A DNA stretch of 64,000 bases, taken from assembly GCF_029960785.1 (NCBI RefSeq), contig NZ_JASBQE010000028.1, forward strand, positions 62,001-126,000. Reading direction: 5' to 3'. Shown one piece after another: positions 36,120-45,419 of the stretch. How positions within the stretch are numbered: position 1 is the first letter of the stretch; each line of letters starts with the position of its first letter. The translations under genes were made by a program, and so were the position numbers. The DNA comes from Polyangium sp. 15x6 (lineage in GTDB: Bacteria; Myxococcota_A; Polyangia; Polyangiales; Polyangiaceae). The notes beneath the pieces were generated by a model. That model did no database searches. It had not been told where the DNA came from and was given only the letters and a program-made list of their open reading frames with translations.

Positions 36120-36802
36120 GAGTCCTCGGTCTGCTCTTGGGCGGCCGCGACCGCTTCGAAATAGGCCTTCGTGCGCGGGCTCGTGAGCGTGATCGTCGCG
36201 AGCACGAGCGCCCCCACGTCGAACAGGATGAGCCGGATGCGCGGCAGCCAGAGCCAGAGGCGCCGGTCGAGGAGCAGCGGCCACGCTTCGCGTTGATCCG
36301 CGGGCGCGGCCTGGGGCAGCGCCGGCAGGACGTCCCCGACGCGCACGACGGCGTCGACCCACGCATACCGCGCGTCACGCAAGAGCCAGAACGTCAAGGT
36401 CGCGAGCGCGGCGTTCGCGAGCAGCGCCTGGATGGCGAGCATGCGCGCCCCGGGCCTGCCGCTCATGGCCATGCCGCTCGCGACGACGAGCAGCACGGAG
36501 AGCAAGAAGCGGCCCGCGAAGAGCGGGAAGGCGAGGGGGCCCATCTCGCCGAGCGTGCGCAGACGCGCGGCTTCCTGGAGGACCATGAGCGCCTCGATCG
36601 GCTCGGCGGCGTCCTTCATGGACGCGGTCAAGGCAGCGACATCGGGCAGGTTGCCCTCGCGCAGGTACACGAGCGTCGCGAACGCCTCGGAGAGCCCCTG
36701 CACACCGATGAGCCATGCGAGGATCATCGCTGCAACGAGGTACCAGGGCCGAAGCGTGCGCTTGCGCGCGGACGGGGGCGGAGGCGGCGCGGAAGTGCTC
36801 AC
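36116..36802 (-). CDS. hypothetical membrane protein
   Basis: 228 residues with four likely membrane segments: YLVAAMILAWLIGVQGL, FLLSVLLVVASGMAM, MLAIQALLANAALATLTFWL and LILFDVGALVLATITL. The N-terminus is a Pro-rich cytoplasmic stub. No family was recognised. It is upstream of and coupled to mutL by a four-base overlap, which fixes its stop. Confidence 0.65.
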   Translation of the reverse strand: MSTSAPPPPPSARKRTLRPWYLVAAMILAWLIGVQGLSEAFATLVYLREGNLPDVAALTASMKDAAEPIEALMVLQEAARLRTLGEMGPLAFPLFAGRFLLSVLLVVASGMAMSGRPGARMLAIQALLANAALATLTFWLLRDARYAWVDAVVRVGDVLPALPQAAPADQREAWPLLLDRRLWLWLPRIRLILFDVGALVLATITLTSPRTKAYFEAVAAAQEQTEDS

Positions 36803-36898
36803 GCAAGGGGGGCTCTAGCACGTTCCGGCGGGGCCGCGAACCACAGGTGGCGCGAGGTAGGCCACGTGTACTAAGAAATTGCCCGCAAGAGGTACCGG

Positions 36899-38068
36899 GT
36901 GGCCACCAAGAAGACCGAGCCGGGTAAGAAGACGACAAAAGCCTCGGCGGGCGGGGCGACCAAGCGAGGCAAGCGAGGCGAGGCATCCGCCGCGGCGAAA
37001 GCCGAGCGGCGAGCCGCCGCGACGAGCGCCGAGCCGGGTCAGGCCGCCGAAGGCGCGGGGGAGGACGAAGACCACGCGGCCGAGCACGAGGGCGCGGACG
37101 CCGAGGTGGTCGAGGCCGACTTCGAGGTCGTCGACGAGGACGCGGACGCGGGATCCCTGGACAAACTCCCCCTCGCGGAGCGCAAGGGCGCGGCGAAGGG
37201 CGGCGACGGCGCGCTCTCGCGCACCGATCCGCTGCAGGCCTACCTGCGCGAGGTGCAGCGCCATCCGCTGCTCACGCCCGAGGAGGAGCAGAAGCTCACG
37301 CGGCACTACGCCGAGACGCAGGACGTCAAGACGGCCGCGCGCCTGGTGACGGCGAACCTCCGGCTCGTGGTGAAGCTCGCGTACGAGTATCGCCGCGCCT
37401 ACAAGAACATCATGGACCTCATCCAGGAGGGCAACATCGGCCTGATGCAGGCCGTGAAGCGCTACGATCCGTATCGCGGCGTGAAGCTCTCCTCGTACGC
37501 GGCGTGGTGGATCCGCGCGTACATCCTCCGGTTCATCCTGAACAACTGGCGGCTCGTCAAGCTCGGCACGACGCAGGCCCAGCGCAAGCTCTTCTTCAAC
37601 CTGAACAAGGAGAAGGCGCGGCTCTCGGCGATGGGCATCGAGCCCACGGCGGGCGAGATCGCGCGGCGCCTCTCGGTGGACGAGAGCGAGGTCGTCGACA
37701 TGGATCGGCGCCTGTCGAGCGGCGAGGCGTCGCTCGACGCGCCCGTCGGCGACAGCGAAGGTCGCTCCGTGTCGCGGATCGATCTCATGCCCTCGTACAC
37801 GACCGGCCCGGACGCCGCGTTCGAGTCGCACGAGATGGACGTGATGGTGCGCGAGCGTCTCGCGAAGTTCCGCGAGACGCTGAAGGGCAAGGACGTCATC
37901 ATCTTCGACAAGCGCATGGCGGCCGAGGAGCCGCTCACGCTCCAGGAGCTCGGCGACGAGTTCGGCATCTCGCGCGAGCGCGTGCGGCAGCTCGAAGCGC
38001 GGCTGACCACGAAGCTGCGCGAGTACCTGCGCGAGGAGCTCGGCGACGCCGTCGGCGGCGCGAGCTAG
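36899..38068 (+). CDS. RNA polymerase sigma factor, RpoH/sigma-32 type
   Basis: 389 residues. Region 1.2-2 reads TDPLQAYLREVQRHPLLTPE and NLRLVVKLAYEYRR; the RpoH-box-like text QRKLFFNLNKEK follows region 2, marking the sigma-32 group; region 4 ends GISRERVRQLEARL. The first ~105 residues are an unusual extension: a Lys/Ala-rich head, then an acidic stretch (AEGAGEDEDHAAEHEGADAE). The start GTG has AAGAGG eight bases upstream. Myxobacteria hold several RpoH paralogues used in development and stress; which one this is cannot be told here. Confidence 0.88.
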   Translation: MATKKTEPGKKTTKASAGGATKRGKRGEASAAAKAERRAAATSAEPGQAAEGAGEDEDHAAEHEGADAEVVEADFEVVDEDADAGSLDKLPLAERKGAAKGGDGALSRTDPLQAYLREVQRHPLLTPEEEQKLTRHYAETQDVKTAARLVTANLRLVVKLAYEYRRAYKNIMDLIQEGNIGLMQAVKRYDPYRGVKLSSYAAWWIRAYILRFILNNWRLVKLGTTQAQRKLFFNLNKEKARLSAMGIEPTAGEIARRLSVDESEVVDMDRRLSSGEASLDAPVGDSEGRSVSRIDLMPSYTTGPDAAFESHEMDVMVRERLAKFRETLKGKDVIIFDKRMAAEEPLTLQELGDEFGISRERVRQLEARLTTKLREYLREELGDAVGGAS

Positions 38069-38071
38069 GCC

Positions 38072-38932
38072 GTGAGCGACGCGCCCGAGCGAGGGGTGCT
38101 CTACGTGGTGGCGACGCCGATCGGCCACCTCGGCGATCTGTCGCCACGTGCGGCGGAGACGCTCCGGAACGCGGCGCGCGTCGCCGCCGAGGACACGCGG
38201 CGGACACGCGGGCTGCTCACGCACCTCGGGATCACGGGGAAGCCGATCGACAGGCTCGATGCGCATGCGTCGGCGCATGACGTCGCGCGTGTGGTCGATC
38301 GGCTCGTCGCGGGGGAAGACGTCGCGCTCGTGACCGACGCGGGCACGCCCGTCGTGAGTGATCCGGGAACGGACCTCGTGCGCGCGGCGGCCGAGGCCGG
38401 CGTGCGCGTCGTGCCGATCCCGGGGCCGAGCGCGGTGATGGCGGCGCTCTCGGCGTCGGGGCTTTGCACGGGCGCGTTTCGGTTCCTCGGCTTTCTGCCG
38501 CGCAAAGGTCCCGAGCGGCGCGATGCGCTCGAGCTCGTGCGCGCGACGCCCGAGTCGGTCGTGCTCTTCGAGTCGCCGGAGCGCACGGCCGAGACGCTCG
38601 CCGATCTCGCGACGAGCTTGCCGAACCGATCCGGCGCGGTCGCGCGCGAGCTGACGAAGATGCACGAGGAGATCCTGCGCGGCACGTTGCCCGAGCTCGC
38701 GCGTATCGCGGCCGAGCGCGAGACACTCGGCGAGGTGACGATCGTGATCGGTCCGGGCGAGGCGCCGAAGGGGCCGCTCGTCGGCGAGGAGGAGCTCGAT
38801 CGGCTCATCGACGAGCACCTCGCGCGCGGGCGTCGGCCGAAGGACATCGCCGACGAGCTCGCGCTCGTGTCGGGCCGGCCGCGTCGCGAGCTCTACACGC
38901 GTGTGCTCGCGCGGAAGAGGGACGAGCGGTGA
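38072..38932 (+). CDS. rsmI: 16S rRNA (cytidine-2'-O)-methyltransferase
   Basis: 286 residues of the SAM-binding tetrapyrrole-methylase fold. VATPIGHLGDLSPRA, AEDTRRTRGLLTHLGI, TDAGTPVVSDPG and PGPSAVMAALSASGL are the classic RsmI motifs. It methylates C1402 of 16S rRNA. GTG start three bases after the sigma factor stop; its own stop overlaps the next gene (GTGA), so the three genes form an operon. Confidence 0.94.
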   Translation: MSDAPERGVLYVVATPIGHLGDLSPRAAETLRNAARVAAEDTRRTRGLLTHLGITGKPIDRLDAHASAHDVARVVDRLVAGEDVALVTDAGTPVVSDPGTDLVRAAAEAGVRVVPIPGPSAVMAALSASGLCTGAFRFLGFLPRKGPERRDALELVRATPESVVLFESPERTAETLADLATSLPNRSGAVARELTKMHEEILRGTLPELARIAAERETLGEVTIVIGPGEAPKGPLVGEEELDRLIDEHLARGRRPKDIADELALVSGRPRRELYTRVLARKRDER

Positions 38933-39816
38933 CGGACATCCACGCGGTGGTGTCGCGGCCGGGCCCGGTCGAGTCGGAGATCCTCGCGGCGCTCGGCGAT
39001 TCGTTTGAGGTCAAGCGAAGGGCGCTGCCACCGGTCACGCTGCGGACGCTGGAAGGCGGTCGGGGCGCGCCGGTGCTGTTTCTGCACGGGCGGGGGTCCG
39101 CGGGGACGATCTGGGCGCCGGTGCTCGCGGAGGTCGCGCGATCACGTCGCGTGATCGCGGTGGATTTGCCGGGGTTCGGTCACTCGTCGTCGCCGCCGTT
39201 CCAGGGCGACGATCGCGACGCGGCGGCGCGTTTCTTCGTCGATCCGATCGCCGCGCTCGTGCGTGAGCTCGGCCTCGCGGAGGCTTCGATCGTGGGGCAT
39301 TCGCTGGGCGGGCTCGTCGCGCTGGAGCTCGTGCTCGGAGGCCACGTGCGGCCGCCGAAGCTCGCGCTCGTCGCCTCGATGGGGCTCGGTCCCTGGGCGA
39401 GCCTGCGATCACGCGCGCTGTTTCGGCTCGGGCCGGAGCGGATCGCGCGGACGCTCGGGGCCCTCGGTTTGCCGCGGGACGCGCGTGGTGGAGATGCGTG
39501 GGAAGAGCGCCTCGCGCGCCTCGAAGTCGAGCTCTTCTCCGTGCTCGGAGGGAAGGCGCCGCCGGTGCGGGCGTTCGACGCGCTCATGCCGCTCGTCGGC
39601 CCCGCGTACGAGCGAGCGTCGGAGCTCCAGCGGATCGACGCCGAGACGCTACTCGTGTGGGGCGAGCGTGATCCCGTCTTGCCCGCGCCGATCGCGATCG
39701 GGGCTGCGGCCGCGATGCCACGCGCGCGGCTCGTGATGCTGCCGGGGCTCGGGCACACGCCGCACATCGAGGGCGCGGCGCGTGTCACCGAGCTGCTTTC
39801 GTCGTTCCTCGCGTAG
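38929..39816 (+). CDS. alpha/beta hydrolase
   Basis: 295 residues starting with GTG inside the rsmI stop. The oxyanion-hole motif LFLHGRGSAG, the nucleophile elbow GHSLGG, the Asp in WGERDPVLP and the His in LGHTPHIEG form a complete triad. The substrate is not evident; the family includes esterases and C-C hydrolases. The cap region (about 160-225) is Arg-rich. It ends seven bases before the convergent 89-residue gene. Confidence 0.87.
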   Translation: MTDIHAVVSRPGPVESEILAALGDSFEVKRRALPPVTLRTLEGGRGAPVLFLHGRGSAGTIWAPVLAEVARSRRVIAVDLPGFGHSSSPPFQGDDRDAAARFFVDPIAALVRELGLAEASIVGHSLGGLVALELVLGGHVRPPKLALVASMGLGPWASLRSRALFRLGPERIARTLGALGLPRDARGGDAWEERLARLEVELFSVLGGKAPPVRAFDALMPLVGPAYERASELQRIDAETLLVWGERDPVLPAPIAIGAAAAMPRARLVMLPGLGHTPHIEGAARVTELLSSFLA

Positions 39817-39822
39817 CGCGCT

Positions 39823-40092
39823 TCAGGCGAGGTTGACGTCGACCTCGTGGAACCCCGCGACGTGATCGTGGGCCTCGATCTGACGGCGGACCCACGGCGC
39901 GTCACGGCGGGCGACCACGATGATGTTCACCTCCTGGCCGGGCTTCGGCGTGATCCCGGACGTGGAGAAGCCCATCTTGCCGGCGTCCTCGAGCGACATC
40001 ACGACGGCTTGCGTATCGCGCTTGGTCTCTTCCGAGAGGAGCGTGTCGGCGTCGGAGCCCTTCACCATGTGCACCACGAAGGCAACGTGCAT
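39823..40092 (-). CDS. small hypothetical protein
   Basis: 89 residues, no signal or membrane segment: a mixed alpha/beta small fold (MHVAFVVHMVKGS start; QEVNIIVVARRDAPWVRRQI end). Not recognised. It follows rsgA by 54 bases on the same strand. Confidence 0.6.
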   Translation of the reverse strand: MHVAFVVHMVKGSDADTLLSEETKRDTQAVVMSLEDAGKMGFSTSGITPKPGQEVNIIVVARRDAPWVRRQIEAHDHVAGFHEVDVNLA

Positions 40093-40146
40093 GGGCGGTA
40101 TGGTCGCCTCGATCGTGGGGCGAGCGCAAGGGGCAGCGAATGAGGC

Positions 40147-41232
40147 TCAGCCGCGCTTTTTCTGAAGGTGCGCACGCAATGCGCGCGCCTGCACGCGATT
40201 CTTGCGAATCTCCTCCGAGCGCGCCCGCGGGTCGCTGGCCATTTCGATCCGATCGCCCTCTTTTTGAAGATTCTTGTAACTCGCGAGCCGCTCCGCCGAG
40301 AGCGCGCCCTCGGTGATGGCCCTCTGGACGGCGCATCCAGGCTCTTTTTCGTGCCGGCAATCGGAGAACCGGCAGCTCGCCGCGAGCACCGCGACGTCGT
40401 CGAAGGCCTCGTCGAGGCCCGCGCTCGCTTCCCAGAGGCCGATCTCGCGCATGCCCGGCGTGTCGATCATGATGCCGCCCGTCGGCAGCACCACGAGCTC
40501 GCGCCGCACCGTGGTGTGGCGGCCCGTGTCGTCGTCGTCGCGGATGGGCGAGGTGGCGAACCGCGTTTCGCCGAGCAAATGGTTGATCAGCGTGGACTTG
40601 CCGACCCCGGAGGAGCCGAGCAGGATGCCGGTCCTGTTGTCGCGCAGGTAGTCACGCACGATCTCGATGCCCTCGCCCGTCTGGGAGCTCGACGCATGAA
40701 TGGGCACGCCGCGCGCAATGGCCGAGGCCGCCTCGATCGCGGGGCCGGGATCGGCGAGGTCGGCTTTGCTGAGCAGGATGACCGGATCGGCGCCGCTCTC
40801 GCGGGCGAGCGCGAGGTAACGCTCGAGCCTACGCGGGCTGAAATCACGGTTGAGCGAGCTCACAAGGAAGACCCGATCGACGTTCGCCGCGACGACCTGC
40901 GGCTTCTTGTCGAGGCCCGCCGCGCGGCGAACGAAGGCCGTGCGGCGTTGCAAGATCGCCTGGATGACGGCGCGCCCTTCGGTATCGGCCGTCTCGTCGA
41001 GGACGACCCAGTCGCCGACCGCGGGCATGTCGAGCGGGCTCTCGGCCTCGTGGCGGAGCCGGCCCGCGATCACGGCCCAGCGCTCGATCGTTCCATCGTG
41101 CACGCGATAGGCGCCCCGGTGCTCGGTGATGACGCGGGCAGGCAGCCGCGAGGTCGAATGCTCGGCGGCGTGCGCGGCGAAATGGCCGGCGAAATGAGGG
41201 GTGAATCCGAGTCGGACGAGGTCGGGGTTCAT
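40147..41232 (-). CDS. rsgA: ribosome small-subunit biogenesis GTPase RsgA
   Basis: 361 residues with the circularly permuted GTPase order: G4 (LLSKADL) comes before G1 (GSSGVGKSTL) and G3 (DTPGMRE). An OB domain precedes it and the zinc site C-x5-C-x-H-x5-C (CRFSDCRHEKEPGC) follows. It helps late 30S assembly. The start MNPDLVRLGF is the first Met after a 52-base gap from glyS. Confidence 0.95.
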   Translation of the reverse strand: MNPDLVRLGFTPHFAGHFAAHAAEHSTSRLPARVITEHRGAYRVHDGTIERWAVIAGRLRHEAESPLDMPAVGDWVVLDETADTEGRAVIQAILQRRTAFVRRAAGLDKKPQVVAANVDRVFLVSSLNRDFSPRRLERYLALARESGADPVILLSKADLADPGPAIEAASAIARGVPIHASSSQTGEGIEIVRDYLRDNRTGILLGSSGVGKSTLINHLLGETRFATSPIRDDDDTGRHTTVRRELVVLPTGGIMIDTPGMREIGLWEASAGLDEAFDDVAVLAASCRFSDCRHEKEPGCAVQRAITEGALSAERLASYKNLQKEGDRIEMASDPRARSEEIRKNRVQARALRAHLQKKRG

Positions 41233-41284
41233 GCGGGAGGGGTGGCCTCCCGCGAACCATAGCAGAGGAACGGACGGCCTTCCG

Positions 41285-43369
41285 TCAGGCTTCTTTCCGT
41301 TCGCCGAGCAGCTCCAGCCGCGCGAGCGTCGCGCACGTCTCGCTGATCGCCCGCATGAGGCGCAGGCGATTCTCGCGGACGGGGATGTCGTCCGTCATGA
41401 CGTACACGTCGAGGAAGTAGCGGTGAAGCAGCGGCGCGAAGCTCGCGACCTCGCGCAGCGCGCCCGCGTAGTCGCCCGCGCGGCGCAGATCGACGAGCTT
41501 CGACGCGAGCGCGAGGTAGCCGTCGTGCACGGCCTTCTCGCTCGCGTGATCCTCGACCCGCGGCGGGGTCGGCTCGCCGGCCGGAGCGCCGCTCGCGATG
41601 TTCGTGGCGCGCTTGAAGACTTCCCCTACCCGCGCGCGCGTGTCCGCGTCGAGGCCCGCGAGCGCCGTCGCCCGCGCCCGCGCGTCGAGCGGCCGCTCGG
41701 CCGCGACGGGCAGCGCGGCCGCGACCGCGTCGCTCGGCAGCTTCGCTTCCAGCAGACCGCGCAGACGCTCGGTGAAGAAGTCGCCGAGCTTGTCCGTGAG
41801 CTCGCCCGGCCCGAGGTCGAGCGAGACGCCGCCGTAGCCGTCGTACGCCGCGCGGAACGCGTCCGAGATGCGCAGGTCGAAGCCTCGATCGAGCACGGTG
41901 CGCAGGATGCCGAGGCACGCGCGACGCAGGCCGTACGGATCGGCCGCGCCTGTCGGCGTGAGGCCGATGGCGAAGCAGCCGACGATCGTGTCGAGCCGAT
42001 CCGCGATCGACACGAGCGCGCCCGCGTCCGAGGGCGGCGTCGCTTCCTGCGCGCCCTTCGGCTGGTAATGCTCGCGGATCACGTCGGCGACCTCGGGGCT
42101 CGTGCCTTGCGCGAGCGCGTACGCGCGCCCCATCTCGCCTTCGAGCTCGGGGAACTCGCCGACCATGAGCGAGACGAGGTCACTCTTCGCGATGTGCGCG
42201 CCGCTCGCCGCGGCCATGATCGCAGGCTCCGGGAGCTGGAGCAGGAGGCCGAGCTCGCGCGCGAGCCGCTCGACGCGCTCGGCCTTGCCGAGCATGGTGC
42301 CGAGCCGCTTCTGGAACACGATGCCGGCGAGCTTCGTACGCCGATCGGCGAGGGGAATCTTGACGTCCTCGCGGTAGAAGAAGCGCGCGTCCGAGAGCCG
42401 CGCCCGCATGACGTTGTCGTTGCCGCGCCGGATGTTCGCGGGGTTCTCGGCCGTGTTCACGACCGAGAGGTATTTCGGCAGGAGCTTGCCGTCCTGCGCG
42501 CGCATGCCGAAGTAGCGCTGGTGGCCCTTGGCGACGGCGAGGATCACGCGCTCGGGCAGCTCGAGGAACTCGTCGCCGAAGCCGCCCACGATCACGTGCG
42601 GCTCCTCGACGAGCGAGAGGTTCTCCTCGATGAGGAAGTCGTCCTCGATGAGCGTGCCGCCCGCGGACGCGGCCGCCTCGAGGAGCCGCTCGCGCATCAC
42701 GCGCGCGCGCTCCTCGGGATCGACGAGCACGTGCGCGGCGCGGAGCGCGTCGACGTACATCGCGGCCGAGGTGATCGTGATCGCGCCCGGCGCGAGGAAG
42801 CGATGGCCGTAGGTGGTGCGGCCGCTCTTGGCGCCGGCGATCTCGACGTCGAGCAGGTCCTCGCCGAAGAGCGCGATGACCCAGTGGATCGGCCGGCCGA
42901 ACGCGTAATCGCCCGCGCCCCAGCGCATCGATTTGCGGAAGGGGATCGCGGTCGCGACCTGTGCGAGCGCCTCGGGCAGGAGCGCGGAGGCGAGCTTGCC
43001 GGCTTCGCGCCGCGTGCCGACGAGGTACTCGCCTTTCGGCGTCTCGACGCGGCGCAGATCGGCCACGGAGCCGCCGATCTTCGACGCGAACGCCTCGGCG
43101 GCCTTCGTGGGCACGCCGTCCTTGAACGCGGCTTTGACGGGCGGACCCGTGACCTCTTCTTCGAGATCGGGCTGGCGCTCGGCGACGCCGGAGACGAGTA
43201 CGGCGAGCCTTCGCGGCGTACCGAGCGCGCGGATCGCGCCGTGCGTGATGCGCAGATCCGAGAAGCGTTTCTTCAAAAGATCGGGGAGCGCGCGGAGCGC
43301 GGCGTCGACGAACGAAGCGGGCAGCTCCTCGCAGCCGATTTCGAGCAGGAGGTCGCGGGTCTGGGACAT
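41285..43369 (-). CDS. glyS: glycyl-tRNA synthetase beta subunit
   Basis: 694 residues, full length. MSQTRDLLLEIGCEELPASF opens the protein as in other GlyS, the middle keeps SLVEEPHVIVGGFG and LPERVILAVAKGHQRYFG, and a C-terminal anticodon-binding domain follows. The gene for the alpha subunit (glyQ), usually just upstream, is absent here; an accessory island begins 73 bases upstream. The first 33 coding bases and 26 bases before them recur at 50674-50732 as the beginning of another gene. Confidence 0.95.
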   Translation of the reverse strand: MSQTRDLLLEIGCEELPASFVDAALRALPDLLKKRFSDLRITHGAIRALGTPRRLAVLVSGVAERQPDLEEEVTGPPVKAAFKDGVPTKAAEAFASKIGGSVADLRRVETPKGEYLVGTRREAGKLASALLPEALAQVATAIPFRKSMRWGAGDYAFGRPIHWVIALFGEDLLDVEIAGAKSGRTTYGHRFLAPGAITITSAAMYVDALRAAHVLVDPEERARVMRERLLEAAASAGGTLIEDDFLIEENLSLVEEPHVIVGGFGDEFLELPERVILAVAKGHQRYFGMRAQDGKLLPKYLSVVNTAENPANIRRGNDNVMRARLSDARFFYREDVKIPLADRRTKLAGIVFQKRLGTMLGKAERVERLARELGLLLQLPEPAIMAAASGAHIAKSDLVSLMVGEFPELEGEMGRAYALAQGTSPEVADVIREHYQPKGAQEATPPSDAGALVSIADRLDTIVGCFAIGLTPTGAADPYGLRRACLGILRTVLDRGFDLRISDAFRAAYDGYGGVSLDLGPGELTDKLGDFFTERLRGLLEAKLPSDAVAAALPVAAERPLDARARATALAGLDADTRARVGEVFKRATNIASGAPAGEPTPPRVEDHASEKAVHDGYLALASKLVDLRRAGDYAGALREVASFAPLLHRYFLDVYVMTDDIPVRENRLRLMRAISETCATLARLELLGERKEA

Positions 43370-43394
43370 GGGGCGCGCAAGGTAGCGCAAACGG
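43336..43394. repeat. 59-bp exact repeat, original copy at glyS start
   Basis: This segment covers the glyS start codon, its first eleven codons and 25 upstream bases. It is identical to 50674-50732. Both lie in the same orientation, 7.3 kb apart, and bracket the HTTM operon and its neighbours. Confidence 0.9.
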
Positions 43395-43466
43395 ACGGCT
43401 TGGGGCAGGGGAAGCGTGGGGGACGTCCCGCCGTGGGCTCGCGGGTACGTCCTCGGCGCGAGCGGC

Positions 43467-43892
43467 CTACTGCGACAGGCGCTCGAGCGTCCCCTCGGCC
43501 GTCAGGTCGCAGGTCGCCGTCGTGGCTCCGGCGAGGGTCACCGTGAGATCCAGCTCCACGCGCAGCGCCGTGTCGCTCAGCCTGAGGGTGCCGCCTTCGA
43601 TCGTGGTGCTCTGGGTCGTCCCGTTGACCGTCTCGGCCGGGCAACTGGATTGACGCAACCTCGCGACCTCGCCGTCCACGTCGGCGATGACCGTCGTGCC
43701 ACACGCGGCGTCCCACGATACGGTATCGCCGTTGTCGTACAACGTCAGCTCGATGTCCGCCTCCGTCACCGGGACGGACGAACCATCGGAGCAATCGCCG
43801 CTCTGCGAGAGCTCCCCGGCGAACGTGCCATTCCAATCGGGGCCACAAGCGACGAGGCACAGGGCGAAAACCGAACATACAATTTGTTTCAT
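43467..43892 (-). CDS. small lipoprotein, last gene of HTTM operon
   Basis: 141 residues. MKQIVCSVFALCLVACG is a clear lipoprotein signal, and GGAGG lies nine bases before the ATG. The mature part is beta-rich and Thr-rich with four Cys (GDCSDGS, AACGTT, SSCPAE, TCDLTA), probably two disulphides. It lies 17 bases after the HTTM-like gene and so ends the operon. It could be a substrate or exported partner of the membrane proteins; this is inference from position only. Confidence 0.7.
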   Translation of the reverse strand: MKQIVCSVFALCLVACGPDWNGTFAGELSQSGDCSDGSSVPVTEADIELTLYDNGDTVSWDAACGTTVIADVDGEVARLRQSSCPAETVNGTTQSTTIEGGTLRLSDTALRVELDLTVTLAGATTATCDLTAEGTLERLSQ

Positions 43893-43909
43893 GATGATAA
43901 CCTCCGAGC

Positions 43910-44794
43910 TCAGCGGCCGAGCAGCACGACGACCCCAGTGAGGGCGAGCAGAGCAGCAGGGTACGTCCACCGTGCCAGCTCCGGGAAGAACGAAAGGAGG
44001 CACGCCACGGTCGTGAACCCGAAGCTCGTTTCGCCGGATAGCACGAGGATGAAGCTCTCCAGGAACAGCAACCCGATCGCGGCCCAGGCTCGACTCGCCT
44101 TGTGCAGCGCGAGCACCGGCAGCCCCATTTCGGCGATCCACACGCCGTTCGAGAGCCCCCGGAGGACGCTCCACGTCCACGCTGGGAGCGAGACTTCGGC
44201 GCCAGCGATGAAGCTCGGCCGCGGGAGCGGGAGCGGCGGCAAAGGAGCGAGCCCGCCGAGCTGCGCCGTCCCTTCGAGCATCCAGCGTAGCCGTCGGCCC
44301 ATGTCTCCCTCGTCGAAGAGCACGCGCAGCGCGAGGAACTCTCCGTTCACGTAATGACCGTGCGCGAGCTTCTGAACCCCTGCTTGAAAGAAGACGAGAA
44401 GGATACCGACCTGCGCCACGCGCGCCGGCTGCGGGACCTCCGATTCGCGGTCCGACAGCAGCAATGCGAGGAGAAGCGCGCATTCGAAGAACGCGTGATT
44501 GATGGTGTAGGGGAAGGATAGGACGACGTCCGTGGTCCGAAGCAGGAAGAAGACGAAGATGCCCAAGCGCTCGAAGTGTCGTGTCTCGGCGAGCAGGAGC
44601 GCCGTGCTCATGATAAGGACTCGCGCGAGCGCGAGCCCTTCCGCATTTCGCGCAGCCATCACGCCGAGGCACTCGAGGAGCAGCGTCTTCCCGAGGAAGA
44701 ACCGGTGGAACCACGCGGCGACGTCCGGCGCGACGGGCGCGCAGAACTCGCGTCCGAGCCCGTTCGTCACCTCGCGCAAGGAGAGCGGATTCAT
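43910..44794 (-). CDS. HTTM-type multipass membrane protein (copy A)
   Basis: 294 residues with about six membrane segments. The part VGILLVFFQAGVQKLAHGHY followed by VNGEFLALRVLF matches the HTTM core found in vitamin-K carboxylase and SdpB (hydrophobic helix, K-L, aromatic, N/D-G). The start ATG overlaps the upstream partner's stop (ATGA). The other HTTM protein of this operon is at 47142-48110. The role of HTTM proteins outside the carboxylase is not settled; SdpB helps mature a secreted toxin peptide. Confidence 0.7.
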   Translation of the reverse strand: MNPLSLREVTNGLGREFCAPVAPDVAAWFHRFFLGKTLLLECLGVMAARNAEGLALARVLIMSTALLLAETRHFERLGIFVFFLLRTTDVVLSFPYTINHAFFECALLLALLLSDRESEVPQPARVAQVGILLVFFQAGVQKLAHGHYVNGEFLALRVLFDEGDMGRRLRWMLEGTAQLGGLAPLPPLPLPRPSFIAGAEVSLPAWTWSVLRGLSNGVWIAEMGLPVLALHKASRAWAAIGLLFLESFILVLSGETSFGFTTVACLLSFFPELARWTYPAALLALTGVVVLLGR

Positions 44795-45375
44795 GGGCAG
44801 GCGGAGAGGCGCGCCGTCAGGACATCGAGGGCGCTGGTACCCGATGCCTCTCCGACGGACGACCAACGGCCTCGCTCGCGAAGGAAACCAAAAACGTCGG
44901 CGTACGCCGCTCCCTTCACGGTATCGAGGCGAGGCGTGGATACGAGGACAGCGATGACTGGCGGGGACTCGCCTTTCGCCGCGCCCCTGGCATCGATCCA
45001 CCGGCCGAGCTGCTCGAAATCGCTGGGGCGGCTCAGGGAGCGGATGTCCCTCGTCAAGCTCGACAAGGCCCGTTGTTCGTCTGATGAAAGCTCGGGGAGA
45101 GCCATCAGGTCCGCCCGACCGGCGCGGACGCGGTAAATGAAACCGGGAGGAGCCTTCGTCGTCGTCGGAGCGACCTCTGTCGCGTTCCGAGCGCTGCAGT
45201 CCTGGATGAAGACGTAGACCTCCCGTTCGCCGCCGTCGGGCGCTGCGTACATGCCAAAGCCGCCGTAGCGCCAGGTCGAGAAGTGGTAATGGCGCGCGAG
45301 GAGGATGTGGACCGGGGGCCAGAGGACGAGGAGCGCGAGGATGGTCCAGGGGACGAGGGCGCGGATGCGGCGCAC
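44791..45375 (-). CDS. single-pass membrane partner of HTTM protein (copy A)
   Basis: 194 residues. One N-terminal membrane helix (LVPWTILALLVLWPPVHILL) is followed by a soluble domain with WRYGGFGMYAAPDGGEREVY. This layout, a helix then W-R..(F)GMYAAPD, parallels the partner at 48100-48771 (SWRLFAPDPGGTD). It starts with GTG four bases after the hydrolase stop and overlaps the HTTM gene downstream, so it is expressed with both. It is probably an SdpA/DUF5819-like accessory protein. Confidence 0.65.
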   Translation of the reverse strand: MRRIRALVPWTILALLVLWPPVHILLARHYHFSTWRYGGFGMYAAPDGGEREVYVFIQDCSARNATEVAPTTTKAPPGFIYRVRAGRADLMALPELSSDEQRALSSLTRDIRSLSRPSDFEQLGRWIDARGAAKGESPPVIAVLVSTPRLDTVKGAAYADVFGFLRERGRWSSVGEASGTSALDVLTARLSACP

Positions 45376-45419
45376 GGAGCTACCGGCGGCGGTCTTCGAC
45401 GAGGCCGCGGGAGACGGCG
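45294..45419. repeat. 126-bp repeat, copy 1 (hydrolase end/partner start)
   Basis: Spans the 3' end of the hydrolase and the 5' end of the partner gene. 49559-49685 repeats it with four substitutions and one inserted G. Confidence 0.85.
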
